A stretch of DNA of 64,000 bases from Spirosoma oryzicola (GCF_021233055.1 NZ_CP089538.1:2744501-2808500), one strand, 5' to 3'. Positions 53,457 to 63,759 are shown, numbered from the stretch's first letter. Translations and numbers: made by a program. The notes: a model not told the origin generated them from the sequence alone.

Positions 53457-54462
53457 GGGCGTAGTGGCTATGGTGTAACGCGAGGATTTCGGATAAACAG
53501 GCCGTACCGGTCTGATTGCACTTCTGGACGGTCACGGCGGCTGCCAAGTTCGCCAGCGTCAGGGCCTGGCTCATGGACGCGCCCGCTCCCTGACAAGCCG
53601 CCCAGGTCGCAACGACGGTATCGCCCGCGCCAACGGTATCCAGTGGGCCCGCCAGTGTCAGCCCGTCGACGCGCTTCGTTTCGGCCTGGTCGATACACAA
53701 AATACCGGCTGGCCCACGGGTTATCAGCAAGGGACCACCGATTCGTTTTTGCAAAACTTCCCCGTGTTGGAGACACCAGTTCAGGTCTGGTTCGTCCGGG
53801 TGGTCGATAGCCAGGAAACGGGCTAGTTCGGCGGTGTTTACTTTTAGCGTAGCCCCCTGCACCTGCGTTCCTTCCCTGCGCATATCAGCAATGAACCGCA
53901 CGTTGGGAAATCGGGCGATCCGCTCGTTCAATTGGGCAACCCGCTCGCCCGTGAGCAGCGGGTGGGCAAACTGCTGATTGATAACCAACACGTCTAGTTT
54001 GGGCAGCAACTGGTCCAGATCGGCCGATAGCGACCCAAAAAACAGGTCGGATACGGTATTACCCGTGCCGAAATCAATCCGATTGGCCTCCCGACCGTTT
54101 CGCGCTGGCTTGGTATACAGGCAGGTGTCCCATCCGTCGGCGATCGTGTACAAGTACCTCGTATCAACACCCAGTGAATCGAACAGGTAGCGCATTTCCC
54201 GCCCGAATAGGTCGTTACCCACGCAGCCGATCACCTGAATGCAGGATACGCCCAGGGCAGCCAGGTTTTGAACGACGTTGCCTGCTGCTCCCAGTGATGC
54301 CCTCGGATGGCTTCCCCAGAACACATCCAGCCCCGTTTCCAGCGATTGTTCACCGGTGTCGGTCCGGAGGTCGACGTACAGATCCACCGCAAAATCGCCA
54401 ATAACGCCGACCCTGACGCCCGTGAACCGGTCGAAAAGAAGGTTGATGTCGGTACTCGTCAT
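53449..54462 (-). CDS. PfkB-family sugar kinase, HldE-like
   Basis: The 337-residue ribokinase-like kinase shows GDFAVDLYVD at the N-terminus, ASLGAAGNVVQNLAALG (substrate lid side) and the catalytic DTVGAGDTVVATW motif. Similarity to the heptose-7-phosphate kinase half of HldE is possible but not certain; fructokinase or ADP-glucose-type sugars are alternatives. The start MTSTDINLLF gives the usual distance to the first strand. It is coupled to the AGE epimerase gene. Confidence 0.85.
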   Translation of the reverse strand: MTSTDINLLFDRFTGVRVGVIGDFAVDLYVDLRTDTGEQSLETGLDVFWGSHPRASLGAAGNVVQNLAALGVSCIQVIGCVGNDLFGREMRYLFDSLGVDTRYLYTIADGWDTCLYTKPARNGREANRIDFGTGNTVSDLFFGSLSADLDQLLPKLDVLVINQQFAHPLLTGERVAQLNERIARFPNVRFIADMRREGTQVQGATLKVNTAELARFLAIDHPDEPDLNWCLQHGEVLQKRIGGPLLITRGPAGILCIDQAETKRVDGLTLAGPLDTVGAGDTVVATWAACQGAGASMSQALTLANLAAAVTVQKCNQTGTACLSEILALHHSHYAHD

Positions 54463-54690
54463 TGAATCAGGACCACAGTCGGGCGGGCAACCAAATTGGC
54501 TAGACAACGGGGTAGTAGCGGCTGAATTCTTTGTCATCGAAAAGGCTACAGATTCAGGATGAGGCACTTTGAGTATAAAAGGAGGTTTGTATCAATTTAT
54601 AACTAAATGGGTCAGTTCAGGCTGCTTTTCCGACATTTCGGTAGCGGTCAGCGCTGGTCTGCCGCACCGCAGCGGTATATTTAGTCGCGC

Positions 54691-55737
54691 ATGGAAAAGC
54701 TGAACGACCGATGGATGCGGCTGGTGGGAGTGCCACTCATCTGCCTGGTATCCAATTTTATTTTCTTTCAACCCGACAACGATGCCCACCACATCAGCCG
54801 GTGGGTTGCCCTGGGTGCGAGTCTGGTGGAGTGCCTATTGATTTGGGAAATCGCCCGGCTGGGTATCATCCGGGCGCGTCGGCATCACCCGACATTGAAG
54901 CAGACAACACCCCGCATTATCGAACAGGTGCTTTGGTTTAGCGTTACGACCGTTGTGCAGCGGCTTGCCCTTGTTTATCTGTACGATGTGACGGAGTTTT
55001 GGGGGTACCCCATGACGGAGCGATCTTATTGGGTCAATACGCTGATTCCGTTTCTGTTCACCGTGCCGCTGGCCGCCATTTACGAAGCCCGTTATCTTTA
55101 CCGCCAGTGGTGGGCCACGTACTACGAAGCTGAACAGCTCAAAAAACAAGCGTTGCAAAGCCAGCTCGATTCGCTCAAAGCGCAGATAAATCCCCATTTT
55201 CTGTTCAACAGCCTGAGCACACTTTCCTCGCTGGTCAGCGAAAATCCTAAACAGGCCGAGCGGTTCATCGAAGAATTAGCCTTGGTGTACCGCTATGTCC
55301 TGCAAACCAACGAACAGGCCCTAACAACACTCGACAGTGAATTGCAGTTTATCCGGGCTTATTTTCACCTGCTGCAAATGCGTTTCGGACGAAGCGTAGA
55401 ACTCTACATCGCCGTGGACGAATCCTGTCGTTCGCTACTTATCCCGCCCCTGACGCTGCAACTGCTGGTCGAGAACGCGGTCAAGCATAACACCGCCTTA
55501 CCCAATCGTCCGTTGCTTATTCGCATTGACACCGATCCGGACCAACGGTTGTTTTTGCGCAATACGTTGCATAAAAAACAAAATCGGGTGCCCTCCAACG
55601 GAACCGGGCTGGCGAATATCACCGCTAAATACAGGCTTATGGGCCAACCCGCCGTTGTCATCGAACAGACCGACACGCATTTTCAGGTAATGATTCCGCT
55701 TATTCACCAAACCCGCTATGACTACGCTCATCATTGA
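54691..55737 (+). CDS. LytS-like sensor histidine kinase
   Basis: The 348-residue membrane kinase has about four hydrophobic helices in its first 150 residues and a His_kinase domain (QINPHFLFNSLSTLSSL with the phospho-acceptor His) followed by HATPase motifs LVENAVKHN and GTGLANI. It overlaps the LytTR regulator gene by 20 bp, making a standard LytS/LytR-type pair. Confidence 0.92.
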   Translation: MEKLNDRWMRLVGVPLICLVSNFIFFQPDNDAHHISRWVALGASLVECLLIWEIARLGIIRARRHHPTLKQTTPRIIEQVLWFSVTTVVQRLALVYLYDVTEFWGYPMTERSYWVNTLIPFLFTVPLAAIYEARYLYRQWWATYYEAEQLKKQALQSQLDSLKAQINPHFLFNSLSTLSSLVSENPKQAERFIEELALVYRYVLQTNEQALTTLDSELQFIRAYFHLLQMRFGRSVELYIAVDESCRSLLIPPLTLQLLVENAVKHNTALPNRPLLIRIDTDPDQRLFLRNTLHKKQNRVPSNGTGLANITAKYRLMGQPAVVIEQTDTHFQVMIPLIHQTRYDYAHH

Positions 55738-56551
55738 AGACGAAGAACTGACGGCCCGTAAACTTGGGCGATTGCTGGTGGAGGTTGACCCCGCCGTCCG
55801 GGTGGTCGGCACGACTGTCAGCGTAGACGAATCAGTTGAATGGCTTCGGGCCAATCCGCGTCCCGACCTGATTTTTATGGATATCGAACTGGCTGATGGG
55901 CAGAGTTTTGCGATTTTCGATCAGGTGCCGATAACGAGTCCGGTTATTTTTACGACCGCCTACGACGAATACGCCATTAAAGCCTTCAAGGTCAATAGCA
56001 TCGACTACCTGCTCAAGCCGGTCAAAGAAGACGATCTTCGGCAGGCGTTGGCTAAATTACAAACGCTTAGACACGTACTGACGTCCCAAACCGCCGGAAT
56101 GGGATCGCTGGAAGGAGCACTGGCTACGTTGCTTCAACAAGTGCGTGACGCATCGGTAGCCGCGCCCGTAACAACGACAGCCGTTCAAGCACCCACGCCT
56201 ACAAACGGAACCTACCGGGAGCGGTTTATGATCAAGCAGGGGCAGCGGTTGTTTTCGATTGGTGTTGACGAGGTGGCTTATTTCGTGACCCGCAACAAGA
56301 TGTCGTTTCTCAAAACCCGCGACGATTCGGAATGGCTGCTTGATTATACCATGGACGAACTAGCGCAGATGCTCGACCCACAACGCTTTTTCCGGCTCAA
56401 TCGGCAGATCATTGCCGAGATGCGGGCCGTGGATAAAGTGCACCTGTATTTTAACGGAAAACTTAAGGTGATACTCCGTCCCGCTTTTGACGAAGAAGTG
56501 GTGGTCAGTCGGGAGCGGGCGGGCGATTTCAAGCGTTGGCTGGGTGAATAA
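55718..56551 (+). CDS. LytTR-family response regulator
   Basis: The 277-residue protein has a receiver (acidic EDEELTAR, phospho-acceptor in LIFMDIELADG, Lys in LLKPVKED) and a C-terminal LytTR DNA-binding domain (about 170-275; VDEVAYFVTRNKMSFLKT and FFRLNRQIIAEMRAVDKV). It is the partner of the overlapping kinase. The target is unknown; the S41 protease gene follows closely. Confidence 0.93.
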   Translation: MTTLIIEDEELTARKLGRLLVEVDPAVRVVGTTVSVDESVEWLRANPRPDLIFMDIELADGQSFAIFDQVPITSPVIFTTAYDEYAIKAFKVNSIDYLLKPVKEDDLRQALAKLQTLRHVLTSQTAGMGSLEGALATLLQQVRDASVAAPVTTTAVQAPTPTNGTYRERFMIKQGQRLFSIGVDEVAYFVTRNKMSFLKTRDDSEWLLDYTMDELAQMLDPQRFFRLNRQIIAEMRAVDKVHLYFNGKLKVILRPAFDEEVVVSRERAGDFKRWLGE

Positions 56552-56657
56552 AACCGACACTCCGGCCCTAAATCCGGGCAGTTCAGGTGGTGATAGATTT
56601 TCTTTACGGCCCGCACTAGCCATGTTTGTGTCGTTCACCCAAAAACAACGACGACTG

Positions 56658-58115
56658 ATGAACCGCATTGGATTAATCGCTTTACTCGGCATTACGCTTC
56701 GCTTGCCACTGTTCGGCCAGACGCTTACGCCGGAGCAGCTACAGGCTGATTTTACCCGTTTTCGAACCGCCCTGGCGGAGGTGCATCCCGAAATGTACCG
56801 CTATACACCCAAGGCCACGTTCGATTCGCTTTTTACCGCAACGGAGGCCCGGCTCAACCGGCCCATGAGCCAGCAGGAATTCTACGTGACGATGGTGCCC
56901 CTGCTGGTTGCCCTGCGCGATGGGCACATAAAATGGATTGTTGCGGGCCGGGATGAACATTATCCATTTGCTACCGATAAGCTGTTTCCGCTGAAGCTTT
57001 ATTTCCTTGGTCAGAAGGCGTGGGTTGTCGGGAATTACGGCCCAGACACCGTTCCTGCCGGAGCCGAGATTCGGTCGATCAATGGCCAGTCGATTGCCGC
57101 TATTATTGAAAAGCTCTTACCCATGATGACGTTTGCTGACGGTAATCGCATCGGTGGGAAATACGAAGACTTAAATCAATACTTCTCCGGTTTTTACGCG
57201 ACGTTTATAGGGGCACCCGACGCATTCACGGTGGTTTACAAAACGGGTGATGAAGAAAAAACAGTCATCGTATCGCCCGTTGCCGAAGTAACGATCAAGG
57301 ACTACGTTACGAAAAAGAAGCCGGTTGCGCAAAAGCCGTTTCGCCTGTCCTTCGTCAATCCGCAAACTGCGGTAATGACCATTGAGCGCTTCTGGTCCGA
57401 TAAAACCGACCCTGACTTCAAGGTGTTTCTAAAAGAGTCCTTCCGGGCGATCAAGCAGAACGGGGTGCAAAAGCTGGTGCTTGATCTGCGCAGCAACGAA
57501 GGAGGGGAGGAGTCGTGGGGGATCAGGCTGGCTTCTTATCTGGCCGATAAGCCGTTTCGCTATTATGACCACATCAGCGTGCGACAAAAGAAAAAATACT
57601 CGTTTCCGGTCTGGACATCAACCTTGTACAAAAAATTCCGGTGGCTCGCCGTACGAAAACGGGGTGATGGCTATGTGTTTACCCTACAGCGCGGACTCCG
57701 GCAGCAGAAGCCGAACCGTGACGCGTATCGGGGTAAAGTATACGTGCTGATCAATGGAGCCAGTTTTTCGGTTACCACTGAATTAGCCGCTCATCTGCAC
57801 GCCAACCGGAAGCAACGCGCGGGTGAGGTTGTGTTCGTCGGGCAGGAAACCGGCGGAGGGTACAACCTCGACGTTAGCGGTCTCTTCGCCATTACGCAAT
57901 TGCCCAATTCAAAAATCGATCTGGGTATTGGCATGTTTGGTTTCAACATGGCAAACAGTACCGAGTACCCGCACGCGGATCGCGGAATTATCCCCGACCA
58001 GTTGATCGAGCCCACCATTACCGATATCCTGAACGGCTACGACCGCACACTCGATTATGTACTACGAATCAGTCAACCAGAAAAATCGGCGCTCAACCGG
58101 ACGGATACAAAGTAA
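56658..58115 (+). CDS. S41-family peptidase
   Basis: The 485-residue protein has a signal peptide (start MNRIGLIALLG, cleavage near FGQ) and a C-terminal processing protease-like fold. LVALRDGHIKWI is the family's helical start, LVLDLRSNEGGEESWG the core strand, INGASFSVTTELAAHL holds the likely catalytic Ser, and GQETGGGYN follows. It probably acts in the periplasm. It lies about 100 bp after the LytTR gene and ends in a strong terminator. Confidence 0.87.
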   Translation: MNRIGLIALLGITLRLPLFGQTLTPEQLQADFTRFRTALAEVHPEMYRYTPKATFDSLFTATEARLNRPMSQQEFYVTMVPLLVALRDGHIKWIVAGRDEHYPFATDKLFPLKLYFLGQKAWVVGNYGPDTVPAGAEIRSINGQSIAAIIEKLLPMMTFADGNRIGGKYEDLNQYFSGFYATFIGAPDAFTVVYKTGDEEKTVIVSPVAEVTIKDYVTKKKPVAQKPFRLSFVNPQTAVMTIERFWSDKTDPDFKVFLKESFRAIKQNGVQKLVLDLRSNEGGEESWGIRLASYLADKPFRYYDHISVRQKKKYSFPVWTSTLYKKFRWLAVRKRGDGYVFTLQRGLRQQKPNRDAYRGKVYVLINGASFSVTTELAAHLHANRKQRAGEVVFVGQETGGGYNLDVSGLFAITQLPNSKIDLGIGMFGFNMANSTEYPHADRGIIPDQLIEPTITDILNGYDRTLDYVLRISQPEKSALNRTDTK

Positions 58116-58130
58116 GTCGCTGGTTTACAA

Positions 58131-58165
58131 AAGAATCGGCCAGGAGCGTTTCCTGGCCGATTCTT
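58131..58165 (+). terminator. Terminator of the S41 gene
   Basis: AAGAATCGGCCAGGA (58131-58145) and TCCTGGCCGATTCTT (58151-58165) are exact complements around a 5-nt loop, followed by a T-rich stretch. Confidence 0.87.
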
Positions 58166-58297
58166 GGACTTTTAGGTGAATAGTTACGTCTTCGAGCTAA
58201 CGTTCATTGTGTCAATTAATTAGAAGATACTCTTTATTATACAAACTCTATAGTATATTTATGGTTTAAAGTACTATACCTTCCCTATTTAAGGAAA

Positions 58298-58780
58298 ATG
58301 GCTACTCTTAAACGAACCAACGTTAGCAGGACCAATTCTAAATGTACAAAAATCTTTGCGGTCGAAGATAACGATGATCACTGGACGCTTATTCAGCGGG
58401 CCATCCAGCAAGTGATACCCGAAGCGGACACGATACGGGCTTCGTCGCAGCAGGAAGCCTCGGCGTATCTGGACGATTGGGCCGTTCAGGAGTGGGACAT
58501 GCCCAATTTGGTTCTGCTGGATCTGTACATTCCAGAACGCACCGGCGGATTGCAGTTACTTGAACAGGTTCGTGCCATGCCTGTACCCTGCAAGTGGGTT
58601 CCCGTCATTGTTTTCAGTAGCTCCACGGTTCAGGACGATATTCTGGACTTGTACGAAAAAGGCTGTTCATCGTACATCGTCAAACCACTTGACTACGGCG
58701 ATTGGCTTCTTTACTTCCAGCATTTGCGTACGTACTGGTGGGGGACATCTACACTGCCCCCCACCCGTATGCTAATCTAA
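58298..58780 (+). CDS. Stand-alone response regulator receiver
   Basis: The 160-residue protein is a single receiver: VEDNDDHW acidic residues, phospho-acceptor Asp75 (LVLLDLYIPE), FSSST and YIVKPLDY. The layout resembles the receiver at 46902 and the bacteriophytochrome-type small regulators (Rcp1-like). The upstream region (58166-58297) is AT-rich, consistent with a promoter. It is convergent with the LytTR gene, overlapping it by 9 bp. Confidence 0.9.
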   Translation: MATLKRTNVSRTNSKCTKIFAVEDNDDHWTLIQRAIQQVIPEADTIRASSQQEASAYLDDWAVQEWDMPNLVLLDLYIPERTGGLQLLEQVRAMPVPCKWVPVIVFSSSTVQDDILDLYEKGCSSYIVKPLDYGDWLLYFQHLRTYWWGTSTLPPTRMLI

Positions 58781-59590
58781 TTCGTTGTCCGGTATGTCGA
58801 TAATTGGCAACGCAACGGTTTGCAACCAGAACTGCCCGATTCGCTCGGCGACGGCTACCAACGTCGCGGGCTGGTCGGGCAGTGCAATTACTGAGTTTGC
58901 GTAGCGCTCGTATCCTTCCGCAATGGCGTTGTGATTCGTTGAGGTAATCAGCAACACCGGAATCCGACTACAGTTTGGTAATTCTTTCAGCCTCCGGAGT
59001 GCGTGCAACCGTTCCGCTCTGGCTTTTCGGGCGTCCATCAAAATAAGCGCCGGTCGCTCGTGGGCGGGTAGATCGGCCAGCATTTCTGGCAAAAGGGTAC
59101 CATGCCGCATGGCGTGTAGAATGAACCGGGGCCATTTCGTTTCAATAATGTGTTTGAACGCCTGAGCGTCGTCGGTCTCGTCTGTAACTAGCAGGATGGA
59201 GGCCTGGACCTGTTGAGCCGTTGACGTAGTGGCAGCGCTGTTGGCGACGTATTCTCGGTCAGAGATCTCGTTGTCAAGGAAAGGTTGCAGGACTTCGGCT
59301 ACCTGCTGCCAGCGTCGGCGGCTAACCGGCAATTCAACCCCGTTTTCCAGTTGAACCGCTCCCGGCATCCGGCGGCTCGGCGGGCTTTGCAGGCTTTTCA
59401 CGCAAACCGGATTGATCAATGCCGTTTTGTGAACGCGCACAAAGCCAGTTAATAAGGTGTGTAGATAGCTGAGCGATTTGGCCAGCATTTTTTTCTCGCC
59501 ATTCCGAAAGTAAAGCCAGGAGTAGTTGTTTGCTCCCGCCAGATGCGAAATGAGAGCCGGTTCCTGAAGGGCTGGTTTAACTGTGCTCAT
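58772..59590 (-). CDS. LytTR DNA-binding protein with C-terminal pseudo-receiver
   Basis: The 272-residue protein has an N-terminal LytTR-like DNA-binding region (about 10-100; NNYSWLYFRNGEK and FVRVHKTALINP) and a C-terminal receiver-like domain (about 130-260; SILLVTDETDD, LILMDARKA with Asp186, VLLITSTNH). The order is the reverse of the usual receiver-LytTR. The conserved Lys-Pro is replaced by LPDQ, so phosphorylation is doubtful. It overlaps the upstream GT4 gene by 4 bp. Confidence 0.82.
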   Translation of the reverse strand: MSTVKPALQEPALISHLAGANNYSWLYFRNGEKKMLAKSLSYLHTLLTGFVRVHKTALINPVCVKSLQSPPSRRMPGAVQLENGVELPVSRRRWQQVAEVLQPFLDNEISDREYVANSAATTSTAQQVQASILLVTDETDDAQAFKHIIETKWPRFILHAMRHGTLLPEMLADLPAHERPALILMDARKARAERLHALRRLKELPNCSRIPVLLITSTNHNAIAEGYERYANSVIALPDQPATLVAVAERIGQFWLQTVALPIIDIPDNELD

Positions 59591-60573
59591 ACGATAGAGG
59601 AAGCTGTCGAATTGATTGATTCACTACTGTTTACTACGGCCAGAAATACGCTGTTCCATTCGTCGACAAAGCGGTCCAGGCCAAAGCGACGCTGGGCGAG
59701 GGCTCGGGCATTATCACCGAGTTTCTTGGCCTCATCGGGATTGTCGAGCAGGTACTGCATCCGGTCGGCCAACTCATCGACATTAGCCGACACGAAGCCA
59801 TGCACCCCATTCTCGATGACGGTCGGCAACTCGGTTGTTGCCAGGGCAACGATGGGCATTCCGATGGTCATGGCTTCGATAACGGCCAGCGGTAAACTGC
59901 TGTAGCGCATCGGGCTGAACAGAAAGCGGTACTCGGCTACGCGCTTATGCAGGTTGCGATAATGGATTTCACCAATGCCGCCAATGTCCTGCGCTTTCAT
60001 GCCCGCAACGGTCAGAGGTACACGTTTCCGCAGTTGCTCGTACAAATCGAAGCCCGCCATTCGACCCCGCCGTTGTAACTCATTAACGACGATAATGCCT
60101 TCATTGCGTCTCCCTTCGTACCGGAGCGTTGGGTCAATGGCGACGCTATGTTCAACAACGCGGGTCGGAGTCTGGCCGTTGTCCCACATAAGCTGGTTGT
60201 AATACGTAACGTGAACGAGTGTTACGTTGGGGTCATCGGCGGCTGGATGGCGGGAGTTGGTTGGGTGCGGTTCGGGTGTGTTGTGTTCCAGATAAATCAC
60301 CGGTAACTGCTGTTGTTCAGGCGAAAGAATGTCGAACCGGTCAACCTGGTAGTTCTTGGGTGTCTGGCAAATAATCAGATCTAAATCAAGGTTTTGCACC
60401 TGGTCGGCGGGAACTTCGTGCACGTAGTCGGGCATGGTCGAATCAAGACCCCGTCCTGCGTAACCCTCACCGCCGTCGGGGCGGGTAGGAACATACCAGT
60501 TGTGTTGCGTAGACGTAATAGCGGTTAAATAAGCACCGTGAATGTGCCAGATCAGAATATTGAGTTGTCGCAT
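59587..60573 (-). CDS. Glycosyltransferase family 4-like
   Basis: The 328-residue protein has a GT-B fold. The N-terminal half carries LIWHIHGAYL, and the C-terminal half has RYSSLPLAVIEAMTIGMPIVA and TELPTVIENGVHGF, the donor-binding E-x7-E region of GT4 enzymes. The sugar and acceptor are unknown. It overlaps the LytTR-receiver gene by 4 bp and is divergent from the next GT4 gene; the 233 bp between show no gene. Confidence 0.85.
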   Translation of the reverse strand: MRQLNILIWHIHGAYLTAITSTQHNWYVPTRPDGGEGYAGRGLDSTMPDYVHEVPADQVQNLDLDLIICQTPKNYQVDRFDILSPEQQQLPVIYLEHNTPEPHPTNSRHPAADDPNVTLVHVTYYNQLMWDNGQTPTRVVEHSVAIDPTLRYEGRRNEGIIVVNELQRRGRMAGFDLYEQLRKRVPLTVAGMKAQDIGGIGEIHYRNLHKRVAEYRFLFSPMRYSSLPLAVIEAMTIGMPIVALATTELPTVIENGVHGFVSANVDELADRMQYLLDNPDEAKKLGDNARALAQRRFGLDRFVDEWNSVFLAVVNSSESINSTASSIV

Positions 60574-60806
60574 TAAAAAAGAGTGTCTATTGGGGCCGTA
60601 ACGTGGTTAAGCTGACGAATGTTTAGGGCGATCTAAAACTCGCCTGTTTCAAGGGTGATGGGCGCCGAATCCTCACAAATTGAACATAAACGGTCCGTCA
60701 TGTTAGCCATTCCCAAACCTTCTCCAGAACGGAACGTTTGCCTACTCAGAAGTAAGTAAAGAGTAAGCGGGTTTTTCCTCTAACCCAGACATGAAACGAT
60801 AATTTT

Positions 60807-62078
60807 ATGACCTCATGCATTGCATTAATTTCTGACCATGCCTCGCCCCTGGCTACCATTGGGGGCATTGATGCAGGCGGTCAGAACATTGCTGTAGCCG
60901 AACTAGCGAAGGAGCTGGCCCGGTTGGGTTATTGGGTAGACGTCTTTACCCGGCTTGATTCGCCTTCGGTGCCCGATGTTGTTCACTGGCAGCCGCGCGT
61001 TCGGGTTATTCACGTGGCAGCTGGCCCGCCCAAGTACATTCCCAAAGAGCATTTGCTTCCGGTGATGGACGATTTTGCGGAGAAGATGGCCCAGTTTATT
61101 CAACGGGAGAATAGCACGTACCGGGTTATTCACGCTCACTTCTTTATGTCGGGGGTTGTAGCGATGCGCCTTCGGCAACTGCTGGGTATTCCTTTCGTTA
61201 TAACGTTTCATGCGTTGGGAGCCGTCAGGCAATTGTGTCAGGGGACTAAGGACGGATTCCCCGCTGAACGAACGGCCATTGAGAAGCAGCTCGTGCAGAA
61301 AGCTAGTGGCGTCGTAGCACTTTGCCCGCAGGATGCCACCGATCTGCAAACCCTGTACGGTGCCAACCCCGCCAAGCTGACGATTATTCCGAACGGCTAT
61401 AATCCAACCGATTTCTTTCCGCTGGATCAGGGGCTGGCGCGCGCCAGTGCCGGACTCGACCCCGAAGAACCGGTTATTCTTCAACTGGGGCGGCTTGTTC
61501 CGCGAAAAGGAATCGATAATGTCGTACGCGCGCTGGCCGTGTTACCGCCGATCAACGGTCGGAAAGCCCGGCTGCTTGTTGTGGGTGGGGAAAGCGCTAC
61601 GCCCGACCCGGTACTGACCCCGGAGATTGGCCGGTTGCAACAACTCGCCACCAGTTTAGGAGTCGCGGATCGAGTGACGTTTATAGGTAGCCGTGCGCGC
61701 TCCCAATTGCGTACGTACTACAGTGCCGCCGATGTTTTTGTGACTACACCCTGGTATGAGCCGTTTGGTATTACGCCCCTGGAATCGATGGCCTGTGGTA
61801 CGCCCGTTGTAGGTTCGTCGGTCGGGGGAATCAAACATACCGTTATTTCGGGTGTGACGGGGTACCTGGTGCCGCCGGAAAGTCCTAAGCTGTTGGCCGA
61901 TCAACTGGCGGTTGTGCTTGGTAATGAGAACCTGCGTCAACGCATGGGTAAAGCGGCCGTTAAACACGTACAGGCGGGCTACACCTGGAAGCATGTGGCC
62001 CAGCAAACGGCCGATCTGTATGATCTGGTCTGCACAGGTCGCACCCGCGTCGGCATCCGAATGAAGGCTGCTCATTAA
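60807..62078 (+). CDS. Glycosyltransferase family 4
   Basis: The 423-residue GT-B enzyme starts with the acceptor-side motif GGIDAGGQNIAVAELAKEL, typical of sucrose-phosphate-synthase-like and MshA-like GT4s, and carries LGRLVPRKGIDNVVRAL and the donor region YEPFGITPLESMACGTPVVG. It likely transfers a sugar from a nucleotide donor onto a growing glycan. It is the first of a same-strand run with GmhB-like, GT9 and carbamoyltransferase genes. Confidence 0.9.
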   Translation: MTSCIALISDHASPLATIGGIDAGGQNIAVAELAKELARLGYWVDVFTRLDSPSVPDVVHWQPRVRVIHVAAGPPKYIPKEHLLPVMDDFAEKMAQFIQRENSTYRVIHAHFFMSGVVAMRLRQLLGIPFVITFHALGAVRQLCQGTKDGFPAERTAIEKQLVQKASGVVALCPQDATDLQTLYGANPAKLTIIPNGYNPTDFFPLDQGLARASAGLDPEEPVILQLGRLVPRKGIDNVVRALAVLPPINGRKARLLVVGGESATPDPVLTPEIGRLQQLATSLGVADRVTFIGSRARSQLRTYYSAADVFVTTPWYEPFGITPLESMACGTPVVGSSVGGIKHTVISGVTGYLVPPESPKLLADQLAVVLGNENLRQRMGKAAVKHVQAGYTWKHVAQQTADLYDLVCTGRTRVGIRMKAAH

Positions 62079-62095
62079 GCGGACTACCTGAAACA

Positions 62096-62656
62096 ATGAA
62101 CAAAGCGATTTTTTGGGATAAAGATGGGACACTGATACCGGATATTCCGTACAACGTAAATCCAGAACGGATTAGCCTTTACGCTGATGTACAAGCCAAT
62201 CTAAACAGGTTGCAGACCGCCGGTTTCAGGCAGTTTGTCGTTTCAAATCAAGCCGGAGTTGCGTACGGATTGTTTGACGAAGCGGCTTTAACACCTGTTT
62301 GGAAACGGCTCTCGACGCTGCTGGCTCCCGTCGGCGTTCATCTGGACGGCGTTTACTACTGTCCCCATCACCCCGGAGGAAAGGTTGACGAATACGCAAA
62401 AGCCTGTGCTTGTCGCAAGCCGGAACCCGGTATGTTGCTGAAGGCAGCACAAGACCATGCCATCAACTTAAGCGAATCGTGGATGATTGGCGATATCCTG
62501 AACGATGTGGAAGCCGGGAATCGGGCGGGGTGCCGAACCGTACTCGTTGACCGGGGCAACGAAACCGAGTGGCTCGACGGCCCCCATAGAACCCCGACGG
62601 CTGTCGTTAACAGCATTGAGGAAGCCACTGATTTCATCCTGCACTACCATGACTAA
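62096..62656 (+). CDS. gmhB: HAD-IIIA phosphatase, GmhB-like
   Basis: The 186-residue HAD phosphatase has the nucleophile motif FWDKDGTLIPD, SNQAGVAYG as motif II, a zinc-like CPHHPGG...CACRKPEPGM segment and GDILNDVEAGNRAG. These match D-glycero-D-manno-heptose 1,7-bisphosphate phosphatase, a step of ADP-heptose synthesis. The usual partners hldE and gmhA are not adjacent. It overlaps the GT9 gene by 8 bp. Confidence 0.87.
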   Translation: MNKAIFWDKDGTLIPDIPYNVNPERISLYADVQANLNRLQTAGFRQFVVSNQAGVAYGLFDEAALTPVWKRLSTLLAPVGVHLDGVYYCPHHPGGKVDEYAKACACRKPEPGMLLKAAQDHAINLSESWMIGDILNDVEAGNRAGCRTVLVDRGNETEWLDGPHRTPTAVVNSIEEATDFILHYHD

Positions 62657-63755
62657 AACCGCTGCCGAAACAACACTGACTCAGGAAACACACTGGCCGG
62701 ACGGACTTCGGATTCTGTGCGTTCGACCGGACAATCTTGGCGACGTGCTGATGACAACGCCCGCCTTTCGGGCCATGAAAGAAACTTGGCCCGCCTGTCA
62801 CCTGACGCTGCTTACGTCGTCGGCGGGCGCGGCTGTTGCGCAATACATTGATGAACTGGACGCGGTCATTACGTTTGATGTGCCCTGGGTGGCGGGTCGG
62901 TCAGGTACGCCAAAGGCGGTGTCAGACGTAGCCGATAGACTGCGAGCCGGTCATTATGATGCGGCTGTCGTGTTTACGGTACAAAGTCAGAATCCGCTGC
63001 CAGCCGCGATGTTGTGTTATTTGGCCGGTATTCCGAATGTGCTGGGCTATTGCCGCGAAAACCCGTATCAGTTGCTTACGCATTGGGTACCCGACACGGA
63101 GATTTTGGTGGCAACGCGTCACGAAGTCGAACGGCAGTTGGCCTTGGTTGAATCAGTGGGGTGTCGTACGAGTCAGCAACAGCTTTCCTTGCGAATCGCC
63201 GAAGCGGACCGGCTCCTGGCCCGACAAGCGTTGGTAAGGGCTGGTGTCGATACGGACCGGCCCTGGCTGGTTGTGCATCCGGGAGCAAGCGAAGAAAAAC
63301 GGCGCTATCCGCTTGACTGCTTTATCGAAGCGGCCGACCTGCTTATCCGGGAGCATGCCTATCAACTGGTACTGACGGGTACAGCGAGCGAGCGCCCCCT
63401 GGCCGAAACCTTTCGGCAACAACTGGGTGAGAAAGCCGTGAATCTGGCGGGAGAACTGCCACTTAGCCAGTTTATGGGGCTACTCGCCGACGCGCCCCTG
63501 CTGCTGTCTAACAATACCGGGCCGGTGCACATTGCGGCTGCGCTGCAAACACCAGTCGTCGTGCTGTACGCCAAAACGAATCCACAGCACACCCCCTGGC
63601 AGGTTCCCAGCCGTGTTCTGTACTTTGATGTTCCCCAGTCATTGCGCTCGCGTAACGTACTGCTCCAACAATTTCCCCAACCGGCACAGCCCGTCGCTTC
63701 ACCAGCAGCTATTGTTCAGGCCGTGCGCGCGTTGTCGATTGTCTATAATCCATAG
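62649..63755 (+). CDS. Heptosyltransferase-like glycosyltransferase family 9
   Basis: The 368-residue GT9 protein has [19 protein letters not shown] at the N-terminus and [20 protein letters not shown] plus [16 protein letters not shown] in the C-terminal half, the classical ADP-heptose transferase motifs. It should add heptose to a surface glycan. The start MTKTAAETT is chosen for family length and lies within the gmhB end, indicating translational coupling. Confidence 0.92.
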   Translation: MTKTAAETTLTQETHWPDGLRILCVRPDNLGDVLMTTPAFRAMKETWPACHLTLLTSSAGAAVAQYIDELDAVITFDVPWVAGRSGTPKAVSDVADRLRAGHYDAAVVFTVQSQNPLPAAMLCYLAGIPNVLGYCRENPYQLLTHWVPDTEILVATRHEVERQLALVESVGCRTSQQQLSLRIAEADRLLARQALVRAGVDTDRPWLVVHPGASEEKRRYPLDCFIEAADLLIREHAYQLVLTGTASERPLAETFRQQLGEKAVNLAGELPLSQFMGLLADAPLLLSNNTGPVHIAAALQTPVVVLYAKTNPQHTPWQVPSRVLYFDVPQSLRSRNVLLQQFPQPAQPVASPAAIVQAVRALSIVYNP

Positions 63756-63759
63756 TACT

